Shown piece after piece: positions 4,797 through 5,216 of a stretch of DNA of 5,216 bases. Every line of letters begins with the position of its first letter. Position 1 is the stretch's first letter. The stretch spans positions 1 to 5,216 of the forward strand of contig JBNJEM010000571.1 in the NCBI GenBank assembly GCA_051745935.1, in the 5' to 3' direction. A model generated the notes under the pieces. That model was not told the origin of the DNA. It worked only from the letters and a program-made list of their open reading frames with translations, and did no database searches. The position numbers were made by a program, and so were the translations under genes. Source of the DNA: JBNJEM01 sp051745935. GTDB taxonomy: Bacteria > Planctomycetota > Planctomycetia > Pirellulales > Pirellulaceae.

Positions 4797-5216
4797 ATGA
4801 ATCGGCTAACGCGAGCAAAAGTGATGTTGGGCATTGTCGTGTTCGGACTGCTCGTGTCCGGCATCACGGTATGGCCTGCCCTTGTTGAGCTGAAACTGGC
4901 CGTTAGCATCATCTGGGGAGATGCTGAACCAACAGGTGATCTCCACGCATTCCTGCTGCAGGCTATTGAGGGACTTGAGTCAGTCAACGCCAACTACCCA
5001 TTCATGTTCTACGCAGGTGACTGGCTTGCCTTTGCCCATGTCGTCCTGGCGATCCTGTTCGCCGGAGCAATCAGAGATCCCGTGCGTAACATCTGGATCG
5101 TTCAGTGTGGCCTCATTATGTGTGCACTCGTGCCAGTTTTGGCAATTGTTTGCATTCCGCTACGCGGTCTTCCCATGGTTTGGTTCTGGATCGACTCCGC
5201 GTTTGCGGTTGGGGCA
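4797..5216 (+). CDS. Multi-pass membrane protein of unknown function, 3' incomplete
   Basis: 140 residues are visible before the window ends. Hydrophobic segments fall at about 10-30, 72-91, 99-120 and 127 onward, so it is an integral membrane protein with at least four predicted spans. Polar landmarks between them are GDW (74-76), RDPVRNIW (93-100) just before the third span, and PLRGLP (121-126) before a final WFWID (129-133). I associate this pattern with a widespread conserved hypothetical family with no assigned function. An in-frame TAG at 4788-4790 makes 4797 the first possible ATG. The ribosome-binding site is weak (AGAAAGAA directly before the ATG). A good promoter lies about 70 bases upstream. 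The gene is on the opposite strand to its neighbours and stands where the missing half of the EEP gene should be, so it was probably brought next to it by rearrangement. Confidence 0.8.
   Translation, partial: MNRLTRAKVMLGIVVFGLLVSGITVWPALVELKLAVSIIWGDAEPTGDLHAFLLQAIEGLESVNANYPFMFYAGDWLAFAHVVLAILFAGAIRDPVRNIWIVQCGLIMCALVPVLAIVCIPLRGLPMVWFWIDSAFAVGA

Noticed and set aside
4223..4888. Plus-strand open frame of 221 codons
   Set aside because: It is antisense to the EEP/lamin-tail relic, whose domain match is clear, and it overlaps the membrane protein start in another frame.
1..5216. CRISPR array, tRNA, rRNA, transposase, integrase or phage gene
   Set aside because: No regularly spaced direct repeats, no tRNA-like T-arm with matching acceptor stem, and no recognisable mobile-element protein in either strand.

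Overview
The window looks like chromosomal DNA of moderate-to-high GC from a Planctomycetota-like bacterium. The suggestion rests on a SUMF1-fold lipoprotein, an exonuclease/endonuclease/phosphatase (EEP) plus lamin-tail-domain architecture, large non-coding gaps, and a mixture of small unrelated genes on both strands. This is an inference from gene content only; no rRNA or other marker gene is present.

Layout. Bases 1-637 are poor in genes; only a doubtful small frame (132-356) and a GC-rich hairpin-forming stretch are visible, ending in a promoter that appears to drive a leaderless mRNA. Bases 638-1173 carry a compact toxin-antitoxin-type pair: a DUF4258 protein and a YgiT/MqsA-type zinc-finger protein, sharing a 4-bp ATGA overlap. 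Bases 1174-1573 are non-coding and unusually rich in inverted repeats, including one hairpin with a GNRA tetraloop. The minus strand then reads, from high to low coordinate: a decayed EEP/lamin-tail gene (4786-4106), a SUMF1-domain lipoprotein (3988-3041), a cytoplasmic von Willebrand factor A (VWA) protein (2696-2064), and an unrecognised protein (from 1969) whose credible sequence ends near 1574, although its frame stays open through the toxin-antitoxin pair. On the plus strand, a good sigma70-type promoter at 4700-4729, lying inside the decayed gene, precedes a multi-pass membrane protein (4797 to the window edge, incomplete).

Genes working together. The only pair with a clear functional link is DUF4258/YgiT. 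The VWA gene and the unrecognised gene (93 bp apart, same strand, each with a Shine-Dalgarno sequence) may be co-transcribed. The decayed EEP gene, the truncated-looking gene at 1969 and the structured gap beside the toxin-antitoxin pair point to past rearrangement. I see no transposase, integrase, CRISPR array, tRNA or rRNA. I do not see a clearly new multi-gene system; the best leads are the structured 1193-1393 region, the leaderless toxin-antitoxin promoter and the gene-decay junctions.
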